Virus record (IMG/VR): IMGVR_UViG_3300029448_000318
Span: 950 to 27,807 of that record
Origin: a virus
Strand: one strand, 5' to 3'
DNA length: 26,858 nt
How positions within the stretch are numbered: position 1 is the stretch's first letter; every line of letters begins with the position of its first letter. Positions 1-8,951 of this stretch are shown one piece after another. The notes beneath the pieces are model-generated. The model searched no databases. It worked only from the letters and a program-made list of their open reading frames with translations, and was not told the origin of the DNA. The translations under genes were made by a program, and so were the position numbers.

Positions 1-2
1 CA

Positions 3-1058
3 ATATATGTTAGCACAGCTGCTGACAATATTGGTTTAAAACATACTGGAAAAGGACATGGAAGGGCATTGCCTAATTCTCAACCAGACTATCCAAAAGT
101 AAGTAGAAGTGCTTACAATAAGCCACATAATTTACAAATGTATGACGACTTAGCTTCTCATGTAGGACCTTCTAATGTAGTACCAGGGCCTTCAGGAACA
201 CCACAATTAGGAAGCGTAACAAAGCGTGGACAAAGTATTAATTATGGTCAAGTAAGAAGAGAAGGGTTTTTAGAAACAAACAGAATGCAAAACAAAATTC
301 AAAAAATAGAAATGAATCTAGCTAAAGACATAGCATCAGCTGAAACTAAATACGGTCCAGGCGGATTTGGTGATATGGATGATATAGCAAAAACTTCTGG
401 ACGTACAGGACCTACTCATAGTAATGCAGGAAACAAACTACCTAGTACATCAGAAATGAAAGCAACTAGATTGGACAAAACTATTGATACTAAAATTACA
501 AGAGCAGTTTCAGACGCTAATACTCAATTAGATGTTACTGTAAATAAGGCTATGGGACATAATAAAGGTGGAGTTAAAATTAAAGGATCAGCTACTACTG
601 GGAACGTAAATTTAAATATGCAGCAATACAATCCAGGTGTTACTGGCGGATCTCAAACGACTCCACAAAGTATGCAAGGAGTAAATGCCAATAAAGGACC
701 AGCAGGATCTACAAACCTTCCTAAACCAGGAAAAGGTAAAATAGCTTCTAAGTCTGTACAATTATTAGGAGGAAAAGCAATGATTGGTATTGCGGGAGCT
801 AAAGTAGTACCAGGACTTGGTAATGCTATGATGGCAGCAGATGTAGCAGGAGTTAGTTATAAAACTGTTGGTGAATTTGCTGCAGCACAAAATCCGTCAG
901 AAAAATTGTCAGCTAGTATGAAAGCTGCTGGAGAAATAAAGAGCACTTGGAAAAATAGAGCATCTAGTTTTAAGAGTTGGACTCAATCCAATATGCAAAA
1001 AAGCAGACAACGTAAAGCTGAAATTAGAAGAGATATTTACGGACAGAAAAAGAAATAA
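3..1058 (+). CDS. Structural-type protein of unknown function, 5' end outside the window
   Basis: The reading frame is open from base 3 to the stop at 1056-1058 (351 residues visible), so the gene begins upstream. The TTG at 69 is only an internal codon, and the residues before it read as normal protein (IYVSTAADNIGLKHTGKGHG). The sequence is rich in Gly, Asn, Ser and Thr with many short turn-like stretches. A hydrophobic Gly/Ala-rich segment lies about 110 residues from the end (GGKAMIGIAGAKVVPGLG) and the tail is very basic (RQRKAEIRRDIYGQKKK). I do not recognise a family. The position upstream of holin and tail genes suggests a virion or DNA-delivery protein; that is inference. Confidence 0.6.
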   Translation: MYVSTAADNIGLKHTGKGHGRALPNSQPDYPKVSRSAYNKPHNLQMYDDLASHVGPSNVVPGPSGTPQLGSVTKRGQSINYGQVRREGFLETNRMQNKIQKIEMNLAKDIASAETKYGPGGFGDMDDIAKTSGRTGPTHSNAGNKLPSTSEMKATRLDKTIDTKITRAVSDANTQLDVTVNKAMGHNKGGVKIKGSATTGNVNLNMQQYNPGVTGGSQTTPQSMQGVNANKGPAGSTNLPKPGKGKIASKSVQLLGGKAMIGIAGAKVVPGLGNAMMAADVAGVSYKTVGEFAAAQNPSEKLSASMKAAGEIKSTWKNRASSFKSWTQSNMQKSRQRKAEIRRDIYGQKKK

Positions 1059-1082
1059 TAACCAAAATAGGAGACCAGTAAA

Positions 1083-1283
1083 ATGGCTAAAAGCGAAGAA
1101 AAAAAAACGGACTTAAAAGCAATGGCATCTAGTGAAATGGAAGCATTGGTAGAGCAACATAACGAATTGGTAAAAACAATTCAAGATGCTCAAGGACGTT
1201 TGGCTGAAGTAAAATCAATGTTAATTGAAAAGCAAGGGTACCTGAAAGGACTCGAAGCTTGTGAAGAAGAGTGCGATAAATAA
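1083..1283 (+). CDS. Small coiled-coil protein
   Basis: This 66-residue protein starts at ATG after a clear GGAG ribosome site (AATAGGAGACCAG). After a Lys-rich N-terminus it is nearly all helical with a heptad-like pattern (residues 18-60), and the C-terminus carries two Cys in an acidic context (EACEEECDK). Its TAA stop shares one base with the holin start, so the two are translationally coupled. The placement suggests a lysis or tail accessory role, but no family is recognised. No signal peptide or membrane segment is visible. Confidence 0.65.
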   Translation: MAKSEEKKTDLKAMASSEMEALVEQHNELVKTIQDAQGRLAEVKSMLIEKQGYLKGLEACEEECDK

Positions 1284-1654
1284 TGCCTAAATTAGACATT
1301 ATTGGCACACTTATTGACAAAGTTTCAGACAATGTTGATAGATTTACTTTAGATAAACAAGAAAAAGCTGAATTGATTGCGGAAATTAATAAGGCTCAGC
1401 TTGAAGTTAATAAAGTAGAAGCAGGTCATACCTCAAGGTTTGTCAGTGGCTGGAGGCCCTTTACGGGCTGGATTTGTGCCACTGCACTTGGGTATCACTA
1501 TATTCTACAACCACTGCTAACTTTTATCTTATATTCATTAGGACACGTAATAGAATTACCAGTGTTCGATATGACTACCTTAACTACAGTATTACTTGGG
1601 ATGCTAGGTCTCGGGGGAATGCGTAGTTTTGAAAAAGTTAAAAGATCAGCTTAA
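1283..1654 (+). CDS. Holin, GTA-type 3TM holin family
   Basis: This 123-residue protein has an N-terminal amphipathic helix (residues 1-48) followed by the hallmark of the 3TM gene-transfer-release holin family (Pfam GTA_holin_3TM): a HTSRFVSGWRPFTGW block at residues 49-63. Hydrophobic stretches follow at about 60-83 and 98-113, and it ends in LGLGGMRSFEKVK, also typical of the family. Such holins sit in the inner membrane and release the endolysin. The matching lysozyme is at 6961-7458. The ATG overlaps the preceding TAA (TAATG), giving coupled translation. Family assignment is by remembered motif and is quite secure; the number of membrane passes is inferred. Confidence 0.85.
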   Translation: MPKLDIIGTLIDKVSDNVDRFTLDKQEKAELIAEINKAQLEVNKVEAGHTSRFVSGWRPFTGWICATALGYHYILQPLLTFILYSLGHVIELPVFDMTTLTTVLLGMLGLGGMRSFEKVKRSA

Positions 1655-1664
1655 GGAGATTATT

Positions 1665-2432
1665 TTGAAAATAACTAAGCGTGGTATAATAGTACCAGAT
1701 ACGCATTTTCCTTTACAGGATGATGCAGCTGTTAATTGTGTAGTAAAAGCTATAAGAAAAGTAAAACCAGATTTATTTGTTAATCTAGGAGACGTAGGAG
1801 AATGGGAATCAGTTTCTGCTTGGAAGTATAAAGATAAAAAATTGCCACCATTAGAGTATATTATTCCTATAATCGAAGAAGATATTAGATTAGTAAACGA
1901 AGGATTAGATGTTTGGGACAACGTTTTGGAAGAGGTTGGATGTAAAAAGAAGTATTTACTCCAAGGTAATCACGACCTCTGGTTGGATAATTTTGTTGTT
2001 AAGTATCCCTATATGTCTAATTTTAGTTTTAAAAGAGCATGTAAAATAAAAGAACGAGGGTATAAGTATACAGACTATAATTTACCTATACAGATTGGGA
2101 AACTTACTTTTTTCCATGGAGCGTTTGCAACGACTTATCATGCTAAAAAACATCTTGAGGCGTACGGAGAAAATGTGATGTATGGTCATACACATGACTT
2201 ACAGAGACATACTCAAACAAAATTGAAGCAAACTATTGCGTCTTGGTCATTAGGCTGTTTAAAAGACATGTCTCATGAAAGCAATAAATGGCTTAAAGGT
2301 AGATTGCATAACTGGGCTCATGCTTTTGCTATAGTAGACTGGTTTAGCAATGGAGAATTTAAAGTAGAAATAGTAGAAATTAAAGATGGGAAGACATCTT
2401 TGTGGGGAGAAGTGATAGACGGAAATGACTAA
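1665..2432 (+). CDS. Calcineurin-like metallophosphoesterase
   Basis: All metal-site motifs of the calcineurin-like phosphoesterase superfamily are present: DTH (12-14), GDVGEW (42-47), GNHD (101-104), a His in FFHGAF (151), and GHTH (174-177). The 255-residue length is usual for a single-domain enzyme. I start it at TTG 1665 because AAGGAG lies 6 bases upstream. The longer version from TTG 1629 overlaps the holin gene and has no ribosome site. The substrate is unknown: protein phosphatase, nucleotidase and nuclease activities all occur in this fold. It sits between holin and tail genes and overlaps the next small gene by 8 bases. Confidence 0.88.
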   Translation: MKITKRGIIVPDTHFPLQDDAAVNCVVKAIRKVKPDLFVNLGDVGEWESVSAWKYKDKKLPPLEYIIPIIEEDIRLVNEGLDVWDNVLEEVGCKKKYLLQGNHDLWLDNFVVKYPYMSNFSFKRACKIKERGYKYTDYNLPIQIGKLTFFHGAFATTYHAKKHLEAYGENVMYGHTHDLQRHTQTKLKQTIASWSLGCLKDMSHESNKWLKGRLHNWAHAFAIVDWFSNGEFKVEIVEIKDGKTSLWGEVIDGND

Positions 2433-2562
2433 AATCGTAACAACTAACAGTTTAAAAGGCAACCCGTGGAATGGTACTGACATGGATAAAGATAGACGTA
2501 CTCACAACACAAGCAAAACAAAAGCATCTAAGGGATCTAGACGTGCCAAAAAACGCTCTTAA
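2425..2562 (+). CDS. Small basic protein (45 aa)
   Basis: This short reading frame begins at an ATG overlapping the end of the phosphoesterase gene (ATGACTAA) and ends at TAA 2560-2562, overlapping the first 20 bases of the tail gene. It encodes 45 residues with a polar N-terminus (MTKIVTTNSLKGNPWNGTD) and a strongly basic C-terminus (KASKGSRRAKKRS). It fills a gap that would otherwise be non-coding once the tail gene is given its GTG start. The overlaps on both sides fit the packing of the neighbouring genes. The basic tail could bind nucleic acid, but no function is recognised. Confidence 0.55.
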   Translation: MTKIVTTNSLKGNPWNGTDMDKDRRTHNTSKTKASKGSRRAKKRS

Positions 2563-5029
2563 TATAGCAAATTTTAGTGGAGGACTAAATAACAATACTA
2601 ATACAAGAGATGTTAATTCTGAAGAATTAATAGTATTAGATGGAGTTGATATTGAAACTCCTGGTAAAGTTAGACTTATAGGCCATGTAGACGATGCTGG
2701 AAACATTAATGATAATGTCTCCTTAAGCGGTTCTAATGAATTTAACTACGGAAATGGTTTGCTATGTTTAAGCTTAGACAGAAAAATAGATTCTGCTACT
2801 AATACAGATAATACAGAGTATTTATTTATTAACGATGCTAGTGCTAAAAAAATCAGAATGTGGAATAAAACTGATGAAACTATTATAGCTAGTAATGATA
2901 GTAGTAATATATCTTATGGAACTACTGCTGCATCTGTAGACTATTTAATGATAGATGGAGATTTGAGAGTAAGTTCTTATGTCAATTTAGATGGTTCTAG
3001 TGGTGTTCCATTTCCTACTACAAATAAAGTAAAAATATTATCATTTTTAGATACCAGAAAAAGATTAGGAGTATCTGATACAGGAGTTTCTAATGCTCCT
3101 GATATTGTTTATAATAAAGTTTTTGTAGTTGATGATGCATATATAGCACCTATTAAAGCTCGATCTTCTGCAGATGCTTCTGTAGATAAACATTATGGAT
3201 CTCCAGATGGATACGGTTATGACGTAGAAGCAGAAATGGGAAGTGCATGGTTTCATCCAGACTATGATTCTGAAGCAACTTGTAATACCACTTTTGCAGC
3301 AAGCAATATAGATGCTACTTATAATTATTGGATTAATGTAAACGCTGCTACTGTTAGCGATGTTTTAGACGGACATTCTGAATGGAGTGGAGGTTTTTAT
3401 GGAGGAATTGAGTTAGCTATTTGGACAGGAAATGAAACAGATGCTAATTCAACAATTTATAATTGGTATAGCGCCCAAGCAGATAATCCTAATAGATATG
3501 AAATATTTGGATCTAATGTATACGGCACACAAGAATCTGTACCTGTTCATTTAGGAAAAGTTATAAATCAACCTATTTCAGGTCAATCAGAAGACAAACG
3601 AGTAAAAATGAATTATTGTATGATGGGTAGGGTTCCAAACAAACCTAAACAAACTGGTATTAATTTTTATTGGGCTAGAAGAAAAAACGGAGAAATAGGA
3701 CAAAAATATTTATTGTTTGAAATAGATTTTGAAAAAGGTTACAGAAAAGGCGGGGATGATACTTGGAATATATTTTATGAAAAAACTCAAACAGGTGGAA
3801 GCTTTTTTTATGTTTCTAATCAATTTTCACATAGATCTGCAAACACTATAAGCAGTATTAATACACAAATGCAAGAAATGCCTGAGGATGAGCCATACGT
3901 AGAAAAAACTAATACAGCTATAGGTAGGGCAGGAACAGGCTATAAAACGTCTACAATCGTCAATAGAAGGGCTTATGTGGGCAATGTAGGCTATTATGAT
4001 GATAAAACAGATAGTGTTTCTTTTATTAAAGTAGCAAATGATACAATTTTTAAATCTCCAGTAAATCAATTTGATTATTTTCCATTGAATAGCAAGATAG
4101 ATGTAGAAATAAACGATGGGGATGATATAATTAAACTAGCATCTGTAGGAGATAAACTTTTAGAATTTAAAAGAAATACTCTTTATGTTATAAATTGTTC
4201 TAGAGATATAGAATATTTAGAAGCAAAATTAAAACATAAAGGAGTAGAAAAAGATTACCATGTTGTAGAGGGCGAAGGTTTTGTAGCGTGGATAAATAGA
4301 TTTGGTGCCTATATATATGACGGAAATCAAGTTGAAAATATATTGTTTAATGCAATGGGACAAAAAAGATTAGCTAATTGGGAAACTGCTTATTATCATG
4401 ACGATAATGTATTAGGGTATTTGCCTCACAAACAAACTTTATTTATAGGAAATAAAAATGGTAAAGTTTTAATGTATGATTTAAAAGCTACTGCTTGGCA
4501 ATATTCTAGCAATAGATTTCCTACAAACAATATATCTAATATGGTTACAACTAAAGATGGAAATTTATATTGGTATGAAAATGAAAACAATGTTATGAAA
4601 TTGCATAAATGGGATGACACTCCAGATTCTTTAACTTTAAGTGATGGAACTGTTATTTTACAAACTAAAGATTTTACAATGGACGCTCCAGATGTAAGAA
4701 AAAAAATACATAGTATTTACATTAATTACAAGATTTCAGGTTCAGGTGCTAGCAATGTTGAAGTATATGCAGTTCCTGATAATGGAACACCAAGGCAATT
4801 AGAAACAGATTCTTCTGGAAATGCAAGTGCGCACACATTACCTAAAACTAGTGGAAGTTATAATACTTTACATATGAAAATGTCTTGGACTAAAAGTGCT
4901 TTAAGCACAGATTATTTTAAAAATGTAAGATCATTGTCTTTGCAGTTTGTATCTAATGGAAGTGCAATAGATTCTTCTTTTGAGATAAATGATATTCAAG
5001 TTGTATTTAGAGAAAAGGTTAGAAAATGA
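2543..5029 (+). CDS. Tail-stabilisation-like / tail tube structural protein
   Basis: I start this 828-residue protein at GTG 2543, which has AAGGGA 7 bases upstream. The 24 extra residues from ATG 2471 look unnatural (Lys/Gln-rich) and are better explained as the out-of-frame 45-aa gene. The N-terminus (NFSGGLNNNTNTRDV, then LDGVDIETPGKVRLIG) follows the pattern of podovirus tail stabilisation or tail-tube proteins, where a GGL motif precedes a list of named variables. The rest is beta-rich, with many Asp/Asn/Gly turns and aromatic strands, as in propeller-like tail proteins. Its ATGA overlap with the next gene indicates coupling. Fold assignment is moderate; a virion role is likely. Confidence 0.6.
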   Translation: MPKNALNIANFSGGLNNNTNTRDVNSEELIVLDGVDIETPGKVRLIGHVDDAGNINDNVSLSGSNEFNYGNGLLCLSLDRKIDSATNTDNTEYLFINDASAKKIRMWNKTDETIIASNDSSNISYGTTAASVDYLMIDGDLRVSSYVNLDGSSGVPFPTTNKVKILSFLDTRKRLGVSDTGVSNAPDIVYNKVFVVDDAYIAPIKARSSADASVDKHYGSPDGYGYDVEAEMGSAWFHPDYDSEATCNTTFAASNIDATYNYWINVNAATVSDVLDGHSEWSGGFYGGIELAIWTGNETDANSTIYNWYSAQADNPNRYEIFGSNVYGTQESVPVHLGKVINQPISGQSEDKRVKMNYCMMGRVPNKPKQTGINFYWARRKNGEIGQKYLLFEIDFEKGYRKGGDDTWNIFYEKTQTGGSFFYVSNQFSHRSANTISSINTQMQEMPEDEPYVEKTNTAIGRAGTGYKTSTIVNRRAYVGNVGYYDDKTDSVSFIKVANDTIFKSPVNQFDYFPLNSKIDVEINDGDDIIKLASVGDKLLEFKRNTLYVINCSRDIEYLEAKLKHKGVEKDYHVVEGEGFVAWINRFGAYIYDGNQVENILFNAMGQKRLANWETAYYHDDNVLGYLPHKQTLFIGNKNGKVLMYDLKATAWQYSSNRFPTNNISNMVTTKDGNLYWYENENNVMKLHKWDDTPDSLTLSDGTVILQTKDFTMDAPDVRKKIHSIYINYKISGSGASNVEVYAVPDNGTPRQLETDSSGNASAHTLPKTSGSYNTLHMKMSWTKSALSTDYFKNVRSLSLQFVSNGSAIDSSFEINDIQVVFREKVRK

Positions 5030-6417
5030 GCTACTTTAAAAACAACGCAGCTATAAAGACAATTAAGACTAGAAGTAATTTAAAGTCAGAAACTGAAAGA
5101 CCTACAAAAGTTTATTCGTCTATACCTAAGGTATTTGAAGGTGTGGACGGAGAGCAAAGATTAGTAAATACTGGTAAAAATAAATATTTGTATAGCAAAA
5201 TGAACGGAATGTGGTTTAAAACACTTTTAAAACAACCTAGTGAATCTGATGTAACAACTTCTACTTCTGGAGCATCTGATTCTGGAAGCGGCGGCGGAGG
5301 TACTACTGGAAATCCTATTACTGTTGTTTTTAATTATACTTACGACACAGGAGATGGGTCTCAATATTTAAAAGGATGGCTTAATTATTTAGAGGCTTGC
5401 AAAGAAACTGAAGCTTCTGGACATACCGTAACTACCAAATCGGAATGGGCACACAACGGGTTAGCAAATGGAAGCTTTTTAAAAGAGGGGCAAGCAATAA
5501 ACTCGGACTTAGTAATACCAGAAGGGTTAAGTCAACCTTCATCTGGTTATCATTATTTTTCAACAGAGCAAATAGGTGGAACTAATTCTTATTATTTATT
5601 TAGGTTGGATTATGCGGGGGAGCTTACTGGAGTAAGGGGTAGATCACCAAGTGCTATTTCTTGTACCGAATCAGGAACTACAAGTTCCGATGAAATTACT
5701 GTTGCTGTAACAGGAAATGTAGAAATATCAGAAAGTGTTAGAATCTACTGGAAAGTTGCAAGTGCTGGAAGTTATGGAGCTAATGATTATGTAACTATAA
5801 ATACGTCAGGAACAACATCCACAAGTTGGTCAGATACTTATACTTTTAATGCTAGCAATTCTGGATTAACGCCAAGTGCTAGCACATCATATAAATTTAA
5901 AACAGAACCAAGAAATACAGCGTCACAACAAAATGTAGGACAAACCACAGAAAGTGAAACTATTACTACTCCTTCATCTGCTGGAGGATGGAGCGTTCCA
6001 AGCGATTTTGAAATAGCAGCATTTGGTGAAGGTAGTATAGGAAATTTTCATTACGAATCTAGAACTGCAACATTAACAAATGGTAATACTGGTACAAATA
6101 GCTCAACAGTAAGTTGGACAAAAGATTCTGGAAGTTGTCAAGATCCAGGTTTTGCTATTAGCAAAGATGGAGACCCTGGAGTTTCTGGAACTGATAATAA
6201 TGGAACTGGATGGAACAACGGAAATAGTACATCAAAATCTATAGATTTAGGAAGTTCTTCAGCTACTTTATATATTAGATTTAGACATAGATTTAGATCT
6301 AGTCACATAGGTAATGATGCTAATTTTAGTGTAACATTTTCTAATACTAGCAGCAATGTTGCAGATAATACAGATTTAGATATAACAATGAGTAACGCAT
6401 CAGGACAATTACCGTAA
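5026..6417 (+). CDS. Tail fibre-like protein with FN3-like region
   Basis: This 463-residue protein is very rich in Ser, Thr, Gly and Asn. Residues 1-70 form a basic N-terminal part that may anchor it to the tail. A flexible linker follows (GASDSGSGGGGTTG, 82-95), then a beta-rich domain (96-205) and a fibronectin type III-like or Ig-like stretch (about 206-316, RSPSAISCTESGTTSSDEIT through TTESETITTP). The C-terminal beta domain (321-463) is full of alternating polar and aromatic strands. This layout is common in phage receptor-binding or decoration proteins. Its ATG overlaps the stop of the preceding tail gene. No enzymatic motif is seen. Confidence 0.6.
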   Translation: MSYFKNNAAIKTIKTRSNLKSETERPTKVYSSIPKVFEGVDGEQRLVNTGKNKYLYSKMNGMWFKTLLKQPSESDVTTSTSGASDSGSGGGGTTGNPITVVFNYTYDTGDGSQYLKGWLNYLEACKETEASGHTVTTKSEWAHNGLANGSFLKEGQAINSDLVIPEGLSQPSSGYHYFSTEQIGGTNSYYLFRLDYAGELTGVRGRSPSAISCTESGTTSSDEITVAVTGNVEISESVRIYWKVASAGSYGANDYVTINTSGTTSTSWSDTYTFNASNSGLTPSASTSYKFKTEPRNTASQQNVGQTTESETITTPSSAGGWSVPSDFEIAAFGEGSIGNFHYESRTATLTNGNTGTNSSTVSWTKDSGSCQDPGFAISKDGDPGVSGTDNNGTGWNNGNSTSKSIDLGSSSATLYIRFRHRFRSSHIGNDANFSVTFSNTSSNVADNTDLDITMSNASGQLP

Positions 6418-6427
6418 AGGAGGAATA

Positions 6428-6961
6428 ATGGCTAGTGAAGTACAAATGCTTAACCAGGGAGTAGATACAGCTTTTGCTGAAGAAGAAGCAAAGGACGTAG
6501 AAGAATCAAGAGATGATTGGAAATTAAATATGCTAGAAGACTTTCAAGGACTTCTAGGCGGAGGTTTGCTTGCTAAAGAAGGCATAGACATGATTAAAGG
6601 TTTTAAAGAAAGTAGTATGAGCTTAGAAGAACGAATAGCAAAAGGAATTAAAGAAGGATTAGATGCTAAGGCAATTGCTGACGAAGTTGGTAGTACAGGA
6701 CTAGATGACACTCCAGACGATCCTGACTTTAAATCAACGGAAGATTTAGCAGATAATACTACAGTAGTAAGTGATGATATAGTAAAAAAAGTAGATATTG
6801 ATAAAGCGGACGATAACGTATCTAGCAATGATTATATTGCTGGAACAAACTTAAAAAGTTTTGGACAAGACCAAAGCATAGTAAATAGGCCTTGGATGCA
6901 AGGAATGTCTATGGTAGCTAAGGTTGCTTTTGGATGGGGCAAGAATAAGGAGAAGCGATAA
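6428..6961 (+). CDS. Acidic protein of unknown function
   Basis: This 177-residue protein follows a strong AAAGGAGG ribosome site. It has an acidic, helix-prone N-terminus (residues 10-45), a short hydrophobic Gly-rich stretch (LLGGGLLAKEGIDMIKGF), a very acidic, probably disordered middle (about 85-145) and a basic C-terminal end (FGWGKNKEKR). It lies between the fibre-like gene and the lysozyme, and its stop overlaps the lysozyme ATG. I recognise no family. A virion or assembly chaperone role is possible from context only. Confidence 0.65.
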   Translation: MASEVQMLNQGVDTAFAEEEAKDVEESRDDWKLNMLEDFQGLLGGGLLAKEGIDMIKGFKESSMSLEERIAKGIKEGLDAKAIADEVGSTGLDDTPDDPDFKSTEDLADNTTVVSDDIVKKVDIDKADDNVSSNDYIAGTNLKSFGQDQSIVNRPWMQGMSMVAKVAFGWGKNKEKR

Positions 6962-7458
6962 TGTTGTTTAAAATGATGACAGCTAGTATATTTAAAAAAG
7001 ATTTATATAAACATATAGAGCTTAGAGAAGGATGTAAAAAAGAAGTTTATTTGGACACCTTGGGAAAACCTACAGGAGGTATAGGTCATTTATTAACAAA
7101 AAAAGAATTAAAGTTATATCCAGTTGGTTCTGAATTGTCTGATAAAGTAATAAATAAATGGTATCAAGAAGATATAGAAGAAGCTTTAGACGCTTGTAAC
7201 AGTCAATGCATTTTATTAGGGTTGTATGAAAAAGAATTTAAAATAGCACTAACATCTGTTAATTTTCAATTAGGAACTAAATGGTATAGAAAGTTTCCTA
7301 AAGCATGGCATAATTTGTGTCATGAAAAATACCAAGAAGCTATAGATGAAATAATGTACTATGATAAAGAAAAACAAGAATACTCTTTATGGTATAAACA
7401 AACACCAGTTAGAGTGTTAGATTTTGTTAACGCAATTAAAGATATAATAGGAGAATAA
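6961..7458 (+). CDS. Lysozyme (T4-type, GH24 endolysin)
   Basis: This 165-residue enzyme cleaves the glycan strands of peptidoglycan. The T4 lysozyme active-site spacing is intact: E23 in ELREG, D32 in YLDTLG and T38 in PTGGIGHLLT correspond to T4 E11, D20 and T26. The Gly-Ile-Gly-His block is also conserved. The C-terminal helical lobe follows (residues 75-165). There is no signal peptide, so export should depend on the holin at 1283-1654. The ATG overlaps the preceding TAA. It lies next to internal-virion-type genes, so it could instead be carried in the virion to open the cell wall during entry. Confidence 0.88.
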   Translation: MLFKMMTASIFKKDLYKHIELREGCKKEVYLDTLGKPTGGIGHLLTKKELKLYPVGSELSDKVINKWYQEDIEEALDACNSQCILLGLYEKEFKIALTSVNFQLGTKWYRKFPKAWHNLCHEKYQEAIDEIMYYDKEKQEYSLWYKQTPVRVLDFVNAIKDIIGE

Positions 7459-7459
7459 A

Positions 7460-7678
7460 ATGCCAGATCCAAAAAATGAAAATCGTGGTGGTGGAATAGT
7501 AAAAGAAAATATAAAAAGAGTACCAGTAGATAAATTTGGTAGACCTTTATCTCAGGAAAGAATTAATAATAAAAAGATTGCTTCTATGGCAATAGCTAAA
7601 AGTGGAAGATTTGGAATGTTAGATATAGCATATGGTTTTGGGTTAAATTTTAATCCATTTGAAAAGGAGGGGGTATGA
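7460..7678 (+). CDS. Small hypothetical protein (72 aa)
   Basis: This 72-residue reading frame starts 2 bases after the lysozyme stop, with the upstream GGAG site (ATAGGAGAATAAAATG) inside the lysozyme end. It is basic and Gly/Asn-rich at the N-terminus, then helical (SMAIAKSGRFGMLDIAYGFG), and ends in NPFEKEGV. Its last codons supply the AAGGAGGGGG ribosome site for the next gene, with a 4-base ATGA overlap. No family is recognised. Position in the virion operon suggests a minor structural protein. Confidence 0.6.
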   Translation: MPDPKNENRGGGIVKENIKRVPVDKFGRPLSQERINNKKIASMAIAKSGRFGMLDIAYGFGLNFNPFEKEGV

Positions 7679-8205
7679 TCGATCCAACAGGAATAAGTTT
7701 AGGGTTACAAGCAGTAAGTATGATAGGCGGATGGTTTGGTTCTAGAAGTGCTAGAAAAAAAGAACAAGCAAAAATTGGGCGTTTAAAAGGCGTGGTTAGT
7801 GATTATCAAAGTAAATATCTTGGAGCAGCAAAAAATATAGACGAAAAATATAAAACATTGGGTGGCTTTGAGTATGACTCTAATCAAATTACAAACGCTC
7901 TAGATTTAATGAAAGAAAAAGGTTCTATGAAGCAATTTGATGATATGGTAGGTCGTAGTAATATGTCTGAAATAGGAGGAGAGCAAAAAGCTGTAATGGA
8001 ACAAGGTATAGCATTGGAAAGATCGCAAAGAAGATTGGGTCAAGAAGCATCTGCTTTTGCCCTTCAAGAACAAGCAGCTAATGAATACAGAGATGTTTCA
8101 ATGGGATTATTAGGATTAAGAGAAAAAGCAGCAAACGCAGGATTTACTGCTAAGAAAAGCAGTTTTGATTTAAACAGTTATTTAAATAGGGGGTACATAA
8201 GCTAA
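7675..8205 (+). CDS. Internal-virion-type protein
   Basis: This 176-residue protein opens with a hydrophobic, Gly-rich segment (ISLGLQAVSMIGGWFGSRSA, residues 6-25) and continues as long charged helices rich in Gln, Ala and Glu (QRRLGQEASAFALQEQAANE). That layout, a short N-terminal membrane-active helix followed by helical repeats, is typical of small ejected core proteins such as those of T7-like phages. The assignment is by architecture and context, not sequence identity. It is followed directly by two genes ending in the giant protein, so the three may form one ejected complex. Confidence 0.55.
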   Translation: MIDPTGISLGLQAVSMIGGWFGSRSARKKEQAKIGRLKGVVSDYQSKYLGAAKNIDEKYKTLGGFEYDSNQITNALDLMKEKGSMKQFDDMVGRSNMSEIGGEQKAVMEQGIALERSQRRLGQEASAFALQEQAANEYRDVSMGLLGLREKAANAGFTAKKSSFDLNSYLNRGYIS

Positions 8206-8948
8206 TGGGCGCATCAACAGCAGAATATTTAGACAGATTAAAAGACATAGTAGAAACTATGCAAGGCTACAATGACACTAGTGACAAAGATATGATAGTT
8301 CAAGAAGCCGTTAAAAGTCATTTTCAAATGAAAGCAGCGGTGGAGTTATCTTTATTTAACGATAAGCTAGAAAGAAGAAGAACAGCTAGTGCATCAGCCA
8401 AAGAAGGTATGAGCTTATTAGACGAATACGGTTTAATGGCTAGCCAAACAGACAAAAGCAGATCAAGGTTAACAGACGTAGGAGGACCAGCAGGTACAGG
8501 AACACCTAGAAAGATTATAGGTGAAGGTGGTCTTATCGATACTAATAAATATCCTAATGCTAAATATTTCGAATTTAGTTTAAGTAGAGGTGGCGGATAC
8601 TTCTTTGACGGAAGAAGAAGAAGAAAAGACGCTGACAACTACTTAACATCGCACGAAGCACAAATTACACAGCTAGTAAACACTGTAAATAAAGTAGATG
8701 ACGCTAAGTGGGCATTGGGTAAAGATAGCTCTTCAGTAGAAGAACTAAGATCTAAGGTTTTGGCAGAAAGAAATCATATAGTCAAGTCAAGAAATCAATT
8801 AACTAAAGTAGATACTTATGCAAAAGCAGATGGATACAATCCAATAGGAAACGCAATAATGAGAAGTGGTGAAGTAAAAATATTGGATAGATACGACAGT
8901 TTAATAGAACAGTATGATGCTGCACTTAACGTAATAGAATCGGACTAA
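8205..8948 (+). CDS. Probable internal virion / ejection accessory protein
   Basis: This 247-residue protein has an ATG overlapping the preceding TAA. It has helical N- and C-terminal parts and a Gly-rich basic centre (residues 90-145, with SRGGGYFFDGRRRRK). There is no membrane segment and no recognised domain. The gene lies between an internal-virion-type gene and the giant protein gene, separated from the latter by only three bases, so a role in the same ejected complex is plausible. The function is otherwise unknown. Confidence 0.55.
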   Translation: MGASTAEYLDRLKDIVETMQGYNDTSDKDMIVQEAVKSHFQMKAAVELSLFNDKLERRRTASASAKEGMSLLDEYGLMASQTDKSRSRLTDVGGPAGTGTPRKIIGEGGLIDTNKYPNAKYFEFSLSRGGGYFFDGRRRRKDADNYLTSHEAQITQLVNTVNKVDDAKWALGKDSSSVEELRSKVLAERNHIVKSRNQLTKVDTYAKADGYNPIGNAIMRSGEVKILDRYDSLIEQYDAALNVIESD

Positions 8949-8951
8949 TAA

